Positions 6,342-12,824 of a DNA stretch of 14,171 nucleotides are shown piece after piece. Below the pieces are notes generated by a model, which was not told the origin of the DNA, made no database searches, and saw nothing but the letters and a program-made list of their open reading frames with translations. Where the stretch lies: assembly GCA_035308345.1 (NCBI GenBank), contig DATGGW010000037.1, positions 1 through 14,171 on the forward strand, read 5' to 3'. The position numbers were made by a program, and so were the translations under genes. This DNA comes from CF-113 sp035308345. GTDB taxonomy: Bacteria; Chloroflexota; Ktedonobacteria; Ktedonobacterales; Ktedonobacteraceae. Numbering within the stretch: the stretch's first letter is position 1; each line of letters starts with the position of its first letter.

Positions 6342-6854
6342 ATGGCAACCTCAGTCAAGTTAACCCCAGACATGCAGCGAGTCCTCAACGAGCAGCGGCT
6401 AGGCTTTGTGGCCTCGGTCTGCGAAGATGGTACTCCGAACCTTTCCCCCAAGGGGACAACCACCGTCTGGGATAGTGAACACATCGTTTTCGCGGATATC
6501 TGTTCGCCAGATACGATCGCCAATATCCGCCATCATCCCATTGTCGAGATCAATGTGGTTGATCCAGTGAGCCGCAAGGGATATCGCTTCAAGGGTCCTG
6601 CGACCATTCACCAGCAGGGACCCATTTTTGAGCAAGGGCTCGCGTTTTATCGGCAACGGGGAACCATAAGCCCCATCCGCAGTATCGTGCTGGTGCAGGT
6701 TGAACAAGCCAGCCCTTTGATTTCTCCAGCCTATGACCAGGGAAAGATGGAGGAGGAGATTCGGGCCTCCTGGCTCCAGTATTGGAACGCGCTCTACAAC
6801 CATGCAGCCGCAAACGACGATCAGGGAATTGGCTCAGAGATCGAGCAGATATAG
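6342..6854 (+). CDS. Pyridoxamine 5'-phosphate oxidase-family FMN-binding protein
   Basis: A 170-aa protein with the split-barrel flavin-binding fold. Family features are VASVCEDGTPNLSPKGTTTVWD (23-44), with the DG-P-LSPKG segment expected to approach FMN, then IVFADICSPDTIANIRHHP (48-66) and the beta-strand VEINVVDP (68-75). The length is normal. Members range from PNP oxidase to F420 or haem enzymes and general stress proteins, and this short form is not the vitamin B6 oxidase itself, so the substrate is unknown. AGGAG lies eight bases before the ATG. The stop is 15 bases before the next ATG, so it forms an operon with the AlkZ-like gene. Confidence 0.8.
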   Translation: MATSVKLTPDMQRVLNEQRLGFVASVCEDGTPNLSPKGTTTVWDSEHIVFADICSPDTIANIRHHPIVEINVVDPVSRKGYRFKGPATIHQQGPIFEQGLAFYRQRGTISPIRSIVLVQVEQASPLISPAYDQGKMEEEIRASWLQYWNALYNHAAANDDQGIGSEIEQI

Positions 6855-6869
6855 TTTCGTGGAGGGAGT

Positions 6870-8000
6870 ATGCCGGTTCCTTTATCGAACGATCGCGTTC
6901 GCTTCATGCGCCAGCTTGCGCAGCAGCTTATTCCACAGCGTTCAGATGCGCCAGCTTCAGTCTCGCACCTGGTAAAAGAGATGTGCGGCATCCAGGCTCA
7001 GGATGCGCCCGCCGCGGCTCTTGCCATAAGAGCGCGCAGTGTGGATCTATTGGCCGCCGATGTCGAGCATGCACTGATGCAGGAGCGCTCCATAGTTCGC
7101 ACCTGGGGGCCGCGCGGTACTCTTCACCTGCTGGCGACAGAAGATCTCGGCTGGCTTCTAACACTCCTCGGCCCCGCTTTTGTCGCCGGAGATAGGCGAA
7201 GGCGCGCGGAACTGGGCCTGGACGAGGACACCTGCGCGAGGGGTATCCGTATCATCCACGACGTACTCGCGAGTCGCGGCCCACTGACTCGCGCCGAAAT
7301 CGTTGAGCAATTGGCGGCTCGCGGCATGCTTATCGAGGGTCAGGCCAGGCCTCATCTCCTGGCCCGTGCCGCGTTAGAGGGCGTCATCTGCTTTGGCCCT
7401 GATCGCGGTGCTGAACCGACCTATGTCCTCCTGAGCGACTGGATTGACTACTCGCATATGAAACCTTCGCTATCTGAGACCGCAGCGTATACTGAACTCA
7501 CACGCCGTTACCTCAACGCTTATGGTCCCGCAGCACTGGTGGATCAGGCGGCATGGTCAGGCTTGCCCTTAAGCAAGATACGCACAGCATGGCAACACAT
7601 CATGGACCAGCTCTTAGAAGTAGAGATCGCCAGTTCTCCAGCCTGGATGCTCAAGGAAAACGCGGCGCGATTGGACGAACCGCCCTCAGATTCCCCAATC
7701 GTTCGCCTGTTACCACGCTTTGATATCTACCTGCTCGGCTATCAAAATCGCGACCTATCGGTACCACCTCAATATGCAAAACGCATAAATGCCGGAGGTG
7801 GAATGCTGCACCCGGCAGTGCTGGTAGATGGCTATACAGTGGGGACTTGGAGGAGCAAGCGCGAGAAGAATCACTTGAACATTGCGATTGAACCATTTGA
7901 TTCTCTAACACCTGAGCCGCTTCCAGGAATAGAGGCAGAAGTCAAAGATATCGCTCGTTTTCTGGAAACGGAAGTCGGATCATACATTATACGCGCCTGA
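6870..8000 (+). CDS. HTH_42 winged-helix protein, AlkZ-like DNA glycosylase candidate
   Basis: A 376-aa protein of the YcaQ/AlkZ superfamily. The N-terminal part shows GIQAQDAPAAALAIRAR (40-56), WGPRGTLHLL (79-88), and a central winged-helix region near LTRAEIVEQLAARG; later come LLPRFDIYLLGYQNRDL (about 285-301) and HPAVLVDGYTVGTWR. In this superfamily the catalytic motif is Q-x-Q in AlkZ-type enzymes and Q-x-D in YcaQ-type; here it is Q42-A43-Q44, the AlkZ type. AlkZ removes interstrand crosslinked or alkylated bases and often protects antibiotic producers from their own product. No biosynthetic cluster is visible here. A GGAGGG RBS sits a few bases before the ATG, and it is cotranscribed with the PNPOx-family gene. 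Function beyond the family is inference. Confidence 0.85.
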   Translation: MPVPLSNDRVRFMRQLAQQLIPQRSDAPASVSHLVKEMCGIQAQDAPAAALAIRARSVDLLAADVEHALMQERSIVRTWGPRGTLHLLATEDLGWLLTLLGPAFVAGDRRRRAELGLDEDTCARGIRIIHDVLASRGPLTRAEIVEQLAARGMLIEGQARPHLLARAALEGVICFGPDRGAEPTYVLLSDWIDYSHMKPSLSETAAYTELTRRYLNAYGPAALVDQAAWSGLPLSKIRTAWQHIMDQLLEVEIASSPAWMLKENAARLDEPPSDSPIVRLLPRFDIYLLGYQNRDLSVPPQYAKRINAGGGMLHPAVLVDGYTVGTWRSKREKNHLNIAIEPFDSLTPEPLPGIEAEVKDIARFLETEVGSYIIRA

Positions 8001-8019
8001 TATGCGATTTCGTAGTAGG

Positions 8020-8046
8020 GTAGGGGCGGCCCTTGTGGCCGCCCTG
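8020..8046. repeat. GTAGGGGC palindromic hairpin, candidate dispersed repeat
   Basis: GGGCGGCC (8024-8031), loop CTTGT, and GGCCGCCC (8037-8044) form a perfect 8-bp stem preceded by GTA. It lies 20 bases after the AlkZ-like stop, in the convergent gap before the SDR. No T-run follows on either strand, so it is not a standard intrinsic terminator. GTAGGGGC-type palindromes are, to my recollection, common between genes in Chloroflexota. Confidence 0.55.
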
Positions 8047-8144
8047 GAAAATCTTACGCTATTGACGCTTGCTTTGCATATCATCCATGTCGTTGGTTTC
8101 GTCCTGGCCGTCTATGCTGCGTTCCTCTTTTTTATGGTAACTTT

Positions 8145-8978
8145 TTATGGTTGGTTCGACATTTTTGCTAATTGGCGCTGCAGCGACTTGCCCATCACAT
8201 CTTCTGCCTTGTCCTGGTCGGTATTGAATATCTGCAAGGCCAGCGCGATATCTGGATTGGGCACAAGCGTCAGGTCGCGCCGTCCCTCTATCACTGCCTG
8301 TAAAATCTCTGAGGCTACCTGCTCAGGCGTTAGCAGTGCCTGAACATTGGGCAGGCGCAGCGCCCCCCCGGCTTCCTGGTGAATCATAGGCGTATCGACC
8401 CAGGCGGGGTAGACGGTGGTAATGCCTATGCCGCTGCCATAGAGTTCCGCGCGCAGAGCCGCGGAGAAGCCGCGCACCGCCCACTTACTGGCGCAATAGC
8501 CGGAGAGCAATGGCGGTCCCAGCTTGCCCGCGATTGAACTCAGAAAGACGAAGTGGCCCGATGCCTGCCTTCGCATGGCTGGCAGCGCGGCCTGAACGCA
8601 GAGGAAAGTTCCCATGAAGTTGATATTCATCATGCTTTGCATCTCGTCGGCGCTAAAAGTATCGATTGGACCGCCGAACCCGACACCTGCGCAGGTGACA
8701 ACCAGGTCAATGCTCCCGCAGGCATCTAATGCTTGCTGCATCAGTTCCTTCATCTGCGTCTCACTGGTAACATTGCCAGGGACGGTGAGTACCTGGCCCT
8801 GCGCGCCGGGGTTGCCCTGGTTGAGTTGCTCCTGTGCCTTGAGCAGCGCCGCCTCATTGATATCTGCCAGCACTATGTGCGCCCCCCGCGCGCGTAATGC
8901 GCTGCCTGTAGCAAGTCCGATGCCGCTTGCTCCCCCGGTGATGACGGCGACCGACCCGGCAAAATTCGTCAGTGCCAT
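8145..8978 (-). CDS. Short-chain dehydrogenase/reductase (classical SDR)
   Basis: A 277-aa NAD(P)-dependent SDR. It has TGGASGIG (14-21), an acidic residue D39 at the end of the second strand, which favours NAD(H), N120 in NINFMG, and the catalytic S148, Y161 and K165 (YCASK). The usual NNAG is TCAG here (95-98), a tolerated change. The C-terminal 70 residues are longer than in FabG, as in many uncharacterised SDRs that act on lipophilic alcohols. Substrate unknown. It starts 30 bases after the Q/P-rich membrane protein gene, so the two form an operon. GAGGAG lies about ten bases before the ATG. A run of seven C (8363-8369) lies inside the gene. Confidence 0.85.
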   Translation of the reverse strand: MALTNFAGSVAVITGGASGIGLATGSALRARGAHIVLADINEAALLKAQEQLNQGNPGAQGQVLTVPGNVTSETQMKELMQQALDACGSIDLVVTCAGVGFGGPIDTFSADEMQSMMNINFMGTFLCVQAALPAMRRQASGHFVFLSSIAGKLGPPLLSGYCASKWAVRGFSAALRAELYGSGIGITTVYPAWVDTPMIHQEAGGALRLPNVQALLTPEQVASEILQAVIEGRRDLTLVPNPDIALALQIFNTDQDKAEDVMGKSLQRQLAKMSNQP

Positions 8979-9008
8979 ACGATGTGGCTCCTCTCTAATG
9001 TAATATCC

Positions 9009-9623
9009 TTATTGCTGCTGTGGCGGCAGCGTCTGTGGCTGATCGTACTCCTGCTTGGGCTGCGGCGGGTATTGATACTGCTGTCCGCTCTCCTGATACG
9101 CTCCAGGCTCTGGTTGAGGCGGCTGGTACCCCTGCTGGTAAGGTTGATAAGGCTGCTGGTATTGCTGAGGTGGTTGATCTGGCTGGTAGGGTGGTTGGTA
9201 CTGCTGCTGCGGCTGATTGCCCTGTGTGGCGGCAAAGATACCCAGGCCTAGCAGCCCGGCAGTGATGGGAATATACATTGAACCCAGGATGGCGGATATG
9301 CCGATCAGCACCAGAATCCAGGGCCAGAAGCCGATCAGGAAGAGCACTCCCAGTCCAAACATCCAGACAAAGCACTGTATTCCACCGTAGAGGCCCTGCG
9401 GGTTTAAGCTGCTAGCTGAACCAAACAAGCTGCAAAATGCCAGCCCCGCGAAAAGGAAGAAGAGAAACCCGCCTCCTCCGAAGCTCCCCGAGAAAACAAA
9501 GGCCAGCGCCAATCCTATAAAGAAGAAGCCGCCTGCCATTCCCGCCAGCGGGCTGCGATAGCTCCTGCGCATTTGCCTGCGATATGCTCGCGCTTGTCGG
9601 CGAGCGTAACGATCATTGTACAT
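9009..9623 (-). CDS. Multispan membrane protein with Q/P/Y-rich tail
   Basis: A 204-aa protein. The ATG at 9623 is chosen for the GGGAGG site just upstream; an ATG 13 codons earlier has no such site. It has a basic Arg/Tyr head (1-26), three to four hydrophobic segments (about 27-46, 51-68, 82-98 and 101-131), and a 70-residue low-complexity tail (134-204) of Gln, Pro and Tyr with repeated YQP and QPP units. The tail is probably disordered and cytosolic or surface-exposed depending on topology. Such tails occur in membrane proteins that recruit partners, but no family or function can be named. First gene of an operon with the SDR; the upstream region has two palindromes around a TATACT -10. 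Confidence 0.7.
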   Translation of the reverse strand: MYNDRYARRQARAYRRQMRRSYRSPLAGMAGGFFFIGLALAFVFSGSFGGGGFLFFLFAGLAFCSLFGSASSLNPQGLYGGIQCFVWMFGLGVLFLIGFWPWILVLIGISAILGSMYIPITAGLLGLGIFAATQGNQPQQQYQPPYQPDQPPQQYQQPYQPYQQGYQPPQPEPGAYQESGQQYQYPPQPKQEYDQPQTLPPQQQ

Positions 9624-9652
9624 GCTGCATACCTCCCTTGATTGCAAGATGA

Positions 9653-9673
9653 ATGAGTACATTTCTTACTCAT
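9653..9673. promoter_or_regulatory. Palindrome ATGAGTA-n7-TACTCAT, operator candidate
   Basis: The perfect 7-bp inverted arms (9653-9659 and 9667-9673) lie immediately downstream of the TATACT -10 candidate (9680-9675, minus), where a repressor would block initiation of the Q/P-rich protein operon. Confidence 0.4.
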
Positions 9674-9679
9674 AAGTAT

Positions 9680-9694
9680 ACGCGATGATCGCGT
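9680..9694. promoter_or_regulatory. Palindrome ACGCGAT-G-ATCGCGT, operator candidate
   Basis: A perfect 7-bp-arm palindrome directly upstream of the TATACT -10 candidate, thus inside the expected spacer of the minus-strand promoter. The -35 hexamer is not recognisable. Confidence 0.4.
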
Positions 9695-9760
9695 CGAATC
9701 GCAGCTATCTCTCGACATATATATTCTTTATAGCTCCGGTCAGGGGGAAATATGCGAAAG

Positions 9761-10822
9761 TCACAGGCGCAGTTCGATTAATGCGCGGCGCACACCCGCC
9801 AGCGCGCTCTCGATATCTTTTGCGGCTATGCCGTAATGAGTGACGGCGCGTATCCGGCCCTCGCCCATGGTGCCCATCAGAACCCCGTGTTCCTGCGCCT
9901 TAGCCAGGAATTGCAAGGTCTCAGCTTCAGTGAGCAGTTCCTGCTGCGCATTGCGCACGGAGAACATCACCATATTGGTGACGACGCGCTCAACCTCAAC
10001 ATCGATCTGCGGGTATTCGGCCAGCCCCTCGGCCAGTCGTTTGGAGAGTTGATGGTCTTCAGCCATACGATCAACCATCTGCTCCAGCGCCACAATACCT
10101 GCCGCCGCCAGGATGCCCGCCTGTCGCATGCCGCCTCCCAGGGCCTTGCGCACGCGATGCGCGCGTTTAATGAAGTCGCGACTGCCCACCAGCATTGATC
10201 CAACAGGCGCGCTCAGCCCTTTCGAGAGACAGAACATCACCGAATCGACGCTGCGTACCAGTTCGCTGACGGGAATGTTCAGCGCAATGGCCGCATTAAA
10301 GACGCGCGCGCCATCCATATGCGCCTTCATGTTGTGATCGTGTGCCAGCGTGGTCAGCGTCTCGACCTGCTCGACGCCCAGTACGGTGCCGCCGCAGCGA
10401 TTATGCGTGTTTTCGATGCACAGCAGCACAGTCGGGGCCGAATGTTCGTCGCTGCCATCGTCAATATTGGTCTTGACCCTGTGTAAATTGAGCATGCCAT
10501 TCGGCTCGGTCGGCACAACTTTCATCTGCGAACCACCAAACATGGACGCCCCACCGCCTTCGTAATGGTAAATATGCGACTGATCCCCAACGATGATGGC
10601 TTCGCCGCGTCCGGCGTGGGCCATGACGGCTGCAGCATTGCCCATCGTGCCGCTTGCGACAAAAAGGGCGGCCTCTTTCCCCAGGCGTTCTGCCGCCATC
10701 TCTTGCAAACGGTTGATGCTGGGATCTTCGCCATAAACATCATCTCCCACCTCGGCGCGGTACATAACCTCGCGCATCGCCGGCGTTGGCAGAGTAACGG
10801 TATCACTACGCAGATCAATCAT
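9761..10822 (-). CDS. ltaE: Low-specificity L-threonine aldolase (PLP enzyme)
   Basis: A 353-aa fold-type I PLP enzyme of normal length. It opens with MIDLRSDTVTLPTPAMR (1-17), has GDDVYGEDPSINRL (26-39), the cofactor-stacking region near H83-H86, D170 and R173 in MDGARVFNA (169-177), and the Schiff-base lysine K201 in FCLSKGLSAPVGS (197-209). The enzyme splits L-threonine or allo-threonine into glycine and acetaldehyde. The start at 10822 is three bases after the stop of the upstream methyltransferase, and GGAG from that gene's end serves as RBS, so coupling is likely. Expressed from the promoter at 11748-11777. Confidence 0.93.
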   Translation of the reverse strand: MIDLRSDTVTLPTPAMREVMYRAEVGDDVYGEDPSINRLQEMAAERLGKEAALFVASGTMGNAAAVMAHAGRGEAIIVGDQSHIYHYEGGGASMFGGSQMKVVPTEPNGMLNLHRVKTNIDDGSDEHSAPTVLLCIENTHNRCGGTVLGVEQVETLTTLAHDHNMKAHMDGARVFNAAIALNIPVSELVRSVDSVMFCLSKGLSAPVGSMLVGSRDFIKRAHRVRKALGGGMRQAGILAAAGIVALEQMVDRMAEDHQLSKRLAEGLAEYPQIDVEVERVVTNMVMFSVRNAQQELLTEAETLQFLAKAQEHGVLMGTMGEGRIRAVTHYGIAAKDIESALAGVRRALIELRL

Positions 10823-10825
10823 GCT

Positions 10826-11689
10826 TTATACTTTCTCCCCCCACGCGCTCAGCATAAACCAGAGCGCACAAAAATCTTCAGACTGCATCTCATCGAGTGC
10901 TTGTTGATATAATCTGTCTGCTTCTTCTTGCGTGGCGATACCCAGATTGACCAGGAATGGTTGCCCTAGTTTGAAAAGCATCGCATAGTCCTGGTAAAAG
11001 CCCCTGTGCGCTTCTTCTCCTGCTGAGAAGTCGATCACATGAGCTTTTTTCTGAATGCGCTGATAGCCCGCGTCCCTCAAAAAACGACCCAACATAGGTG
11101 TAATGCCGCCATGAAGCCCATTAGGGGAAAAACTTCGTCCAGCTAGCTTAAAAGCCTGGTGGCTGAGGCTACAGTAGCTTTCAAACGCGGGCGTGTTGGC
11201 GAAGCCCCACTCAACCTCAGTTAAGCGCATAACGCCACCTGGTTTGAGTATGCGCAGGCATTCTTGCAAGAGCCTCGGCCACGCTTCTTTCGGCATAAAT
11301 GCAAAGATAGCGCGAGCATTGACCAGGTCAAAAGTCTCGTCGGGAAAATCCAACGGCTTAAGTGCATCCATCACGTGGAAGTGAGCATTATTCAATTTGC
11401 GCACCCGTGCATGTGCCTGAGCGTACTCGATCATCCTCTGGCTGATATCAATCCCCATTACCTCTATCTCAGGGTGTGCCTGCGCTGCCTCCTGTACCCA
11501 GCCACCTGGCCCACAGGCAATATCGAGTGCATCGTGGATCTTAGACAAATCTAACCGGTCTGGAAAAAGCCCACCCATACCCTCAGTAATGAGCTTATCC
11601 TGGTCCAGCAGGCGTGCCATCTCTGTGGCGCTTTCGGCGTCGAAAACATAGGTATTTTCGCTCTGTGTTGAATCAGAGAATGTTGACAT
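10826..11689 (-). CDS. Class I SAM-dependent methyltransferase
   Basis: A 287-aa UbiE-like methyltransferase. Motif I is DIACGPGGW (56-64), strand 2 ends in GID (79-81), the DALKPLDFPDETFDLV segment holds motifs II-III, and LKPGGVMRLTE follows. The C-terminal third is not conserved enough to suggest a substrate. It leads the operon with L-threonine aldolase, whose start lies three bases past its stop, but no obvious chemical link joins them. It is not the same subtype as the methyltransferase at 1745-2602; the two share little beyond motif I. GGAAGGAA precedes the ATG, and there is a well-matched promoter 60 bases upstream. Confidence 0.88.
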   Translation of the reverse strand: MSTFSDSTQSENTYVFDAESATEMARLLDQDKLITEGMGGLFPDRLDLSKIHDALDIACGPGGWVQEAAQAHPEIEVMGIDISQRMIEYAQAHARVRKLNNAHFHVMDALKPLDFPDETFDLVNARAIFAFMPKEAWPRLLQECLRILKPGGVMRLTEVEWGFANTPAFESYCSLSHQAFKLAGRSFSPNGLHGGITPMLGRFLRDAGYQRIQKKAHVIDFSAGEEAHRGFYQDYAMLFKLGQPFLVNLGIATQEEADRLYQQALDEMQSEDFCALWFMLSAWGEKV

Positions 11690-11747
11690 GGCAAGGTTCC
11701 TTCCTTAACCCCTTTTGCTGAAATAGCCCGTTTATGCCTCTTACTGC

Positions 11748-11777
11748 ATCATAGCAGACAAGACATGGGTAGGTCAA
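11748..11777 (-). promoter_or_regulatory. Sigma-70-type promoter of the methyltransferase-ltaE operon
   Basis: TTGACC (11777-11772), an 18-bp spacer and TATGAT (11753-11748) on the minus strand, each matching the consensus at five of six bases. Leader of about 50 nt. Confidence 0.65.
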
Positions 11778-11838
11778 TCTGATGGCTGAAGCCGTTCGCA
11801 GTGATGGAATAATAAAAAGTCGTGAACGCGCATCTCTC

Positions 11839-11867
11839 TTGCATATGGAAGATAGCAACGATAGAAT
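11839..11867 (+). promoter_or_regulatory. Promoter candidate for endonuclease III
   Basis: TTGCAT (11839-11844), a 17-bp spacer and TAGAAT (11862-11867), about 36 bases before the ATG at 11904. It is divergent from the methyltransferase promoter in the 214-bp gap 11690-11903, which shows no ORF that I trust. Confidence 0.5.
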
Positions 11868-11903
11868 AATTGCATACCATCAACCATGTGACAGGGAATA
11901 GCA

Positions 11904-12632
11904 ATGCCAACGTCAATTATACCGACCATGCACTTAGCGCGGGTTTATGAAAAACTTATTGCTACGTATGGCGAACCAAAGAACGAACCTGATTACGATC
12001 CACTCGGAGGGTTAATAGCTACAATCCTCTCACAACATACCTCGGATATTAATTCAGAACGTGCTTACCGGCAGTTAGTTATGGCGTTTCCTACCTGGGA
12101 ATCTGTGCGGGACGCAGCGACGAATAAAATTGCCGAGGCTATCAAATGTGGCGGATTGGCTACTGTGAAATCAGTTCGTATTCAGGATGTCTTATATACG
12201 CTCACAGAGCAGCAACAAGAACAGGGAGAAACAAAAACACTCTCAGAGTATCTTTATGATGAACTTGCCAGGTATACAACAGAGGAAGCCTGGCGCTATC
12301 TCTGTACACTTCCAGGAGTCGGGCCTAAGACAGCGGCATGCGTCCTGATGTTTCATCTTGATCGACCTGCTTTTCCAATTGATACGCATGTCTGGAGAAC
12401 GGCTCGACGCTTAGGATTAATAGGCCCGAAAGTGAGCGCTGATCTGGCACATACCCTTTTCGCAAAAGTGACGCCGCCGGAATGGGTCTATCCCCTGCAT
12501 GTCAATCTTATCCGGCTTGGGCGGCAAATCTGCCATGCCCAACGGCCTGCATGCAAAGCATGTCCTCTTTACAGTGAGTGTGCCTATGTGGGAAGTGTTA
12601 ACGCTCAAGAAACTGCTATCCCAGGTATATAG
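11904..12632 (+). CDS. nth: Endonuclease III-type DNA glycosylase/AP lyase
   Basis: A 242-aa HhH-GPD base-excision repair enzyme. The helix-hairpin-helix is LPGVGPKTAACVL (136-148) with catalytic K142; catalytic aspartate D160 lies in PIDTHVWR; and the C-terminal [4Fe-4S] loop is C210-X6-C217-X2-C220-X5-C226, exactly the E. coli Nth spacing. A glutamine-containing SQHTSD (43-48) stands at the wedge position. It should remove oxidised pyrimidines and nick AP sites. The ATG at 11904 has AGGGAA upstream and its own promoter. The gene is clearly A+T-richer than the cupin gene beyond it (25 G+C of 60 in 12001-12060). Beyond its stop, 12633-12701 holds only an imperfect inverted repeat (12644-12652 with 12674-12681) and no good terminator. 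Confidence 0.92.
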   Translation: MPTSIIPTMHLARVYEKLIATYGEPKNEPDYDPLGGLIATILSQHTSDINSERAYRQLVMAFPTWESVRDAATNKIAEAIKCGGLATVKSVRIQDVLYTLTEQQQEQGETKTLSEYLYDELARYTTEEAWRYLCTLPGVGPKTAACVLMFHLDRPAFPIDTHVWRTARRLGLIGPKVSADLAHTLFAKVTPPEWVYPLHVNLIRLGRQICHAQRPACKACPLYSECAYVGSVNAQETAIPGI

Positions 12633-12701
12633 CGGATTTTAGATGCATTCCTTTATTACTACACGTAGGCATCAGGATGCAACGTTTCACACTCTACAGC
12701 A

Positions 12702-12821
12702 TCATTCGGTATCTACCCACGTCTGCGTCATCTGCGGTGAGCCATCAGGCATGATTGTCGCGAAAAAGCAGACCACGCGCTTCCGCAGGAGTTGCTGGAG
12801 TTCGGCTGAAAGTTCGATCAC
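12702..12821 (-). pseudogene. Truncated PPOX/PNPOx-family remnant
   Basis: I read a 39-residue frame from the GTG at 12821: it contains LQQLLRKRVVCFFATIMPDG (8-27) followed by SPQMTQTWVDTE (28-39). That is the typical first third of PPOX-class split-barrel oxidoreductases (about 130-150 residues), which then stops at TGA 12704-12702. The sequence beyond does not restore the family in any frame, so the rest looks deleted rather than frameshifted. The GTG sits three bases after the stop of the cupin gene, with a GAGAG purine tract inside that gene's end, so it was probably once translated with it. No metal or cofactor role is likely for the fragment. Confidence 0.6.
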
Positions 12822-12824
12822 GTG

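Noticed and set aside
8002..8343. 113-codon plus-strand frame with a hydrophobic stretch just after the AlkZ-like stop
   Set aside because: No RBS, its start is translated from the palindromic repeat at 8020-8046, and its second half is antisense to the SDR coding end. The hydrophobic stretch (8046-8144) could be a relic but cannot be supported.
8363..8369. C7 tract inside the SDR gene as a phase-variation site
   Set aside because: A single seven-base run in a G+C-rich gene is not strong evidence, and the frame is intact.
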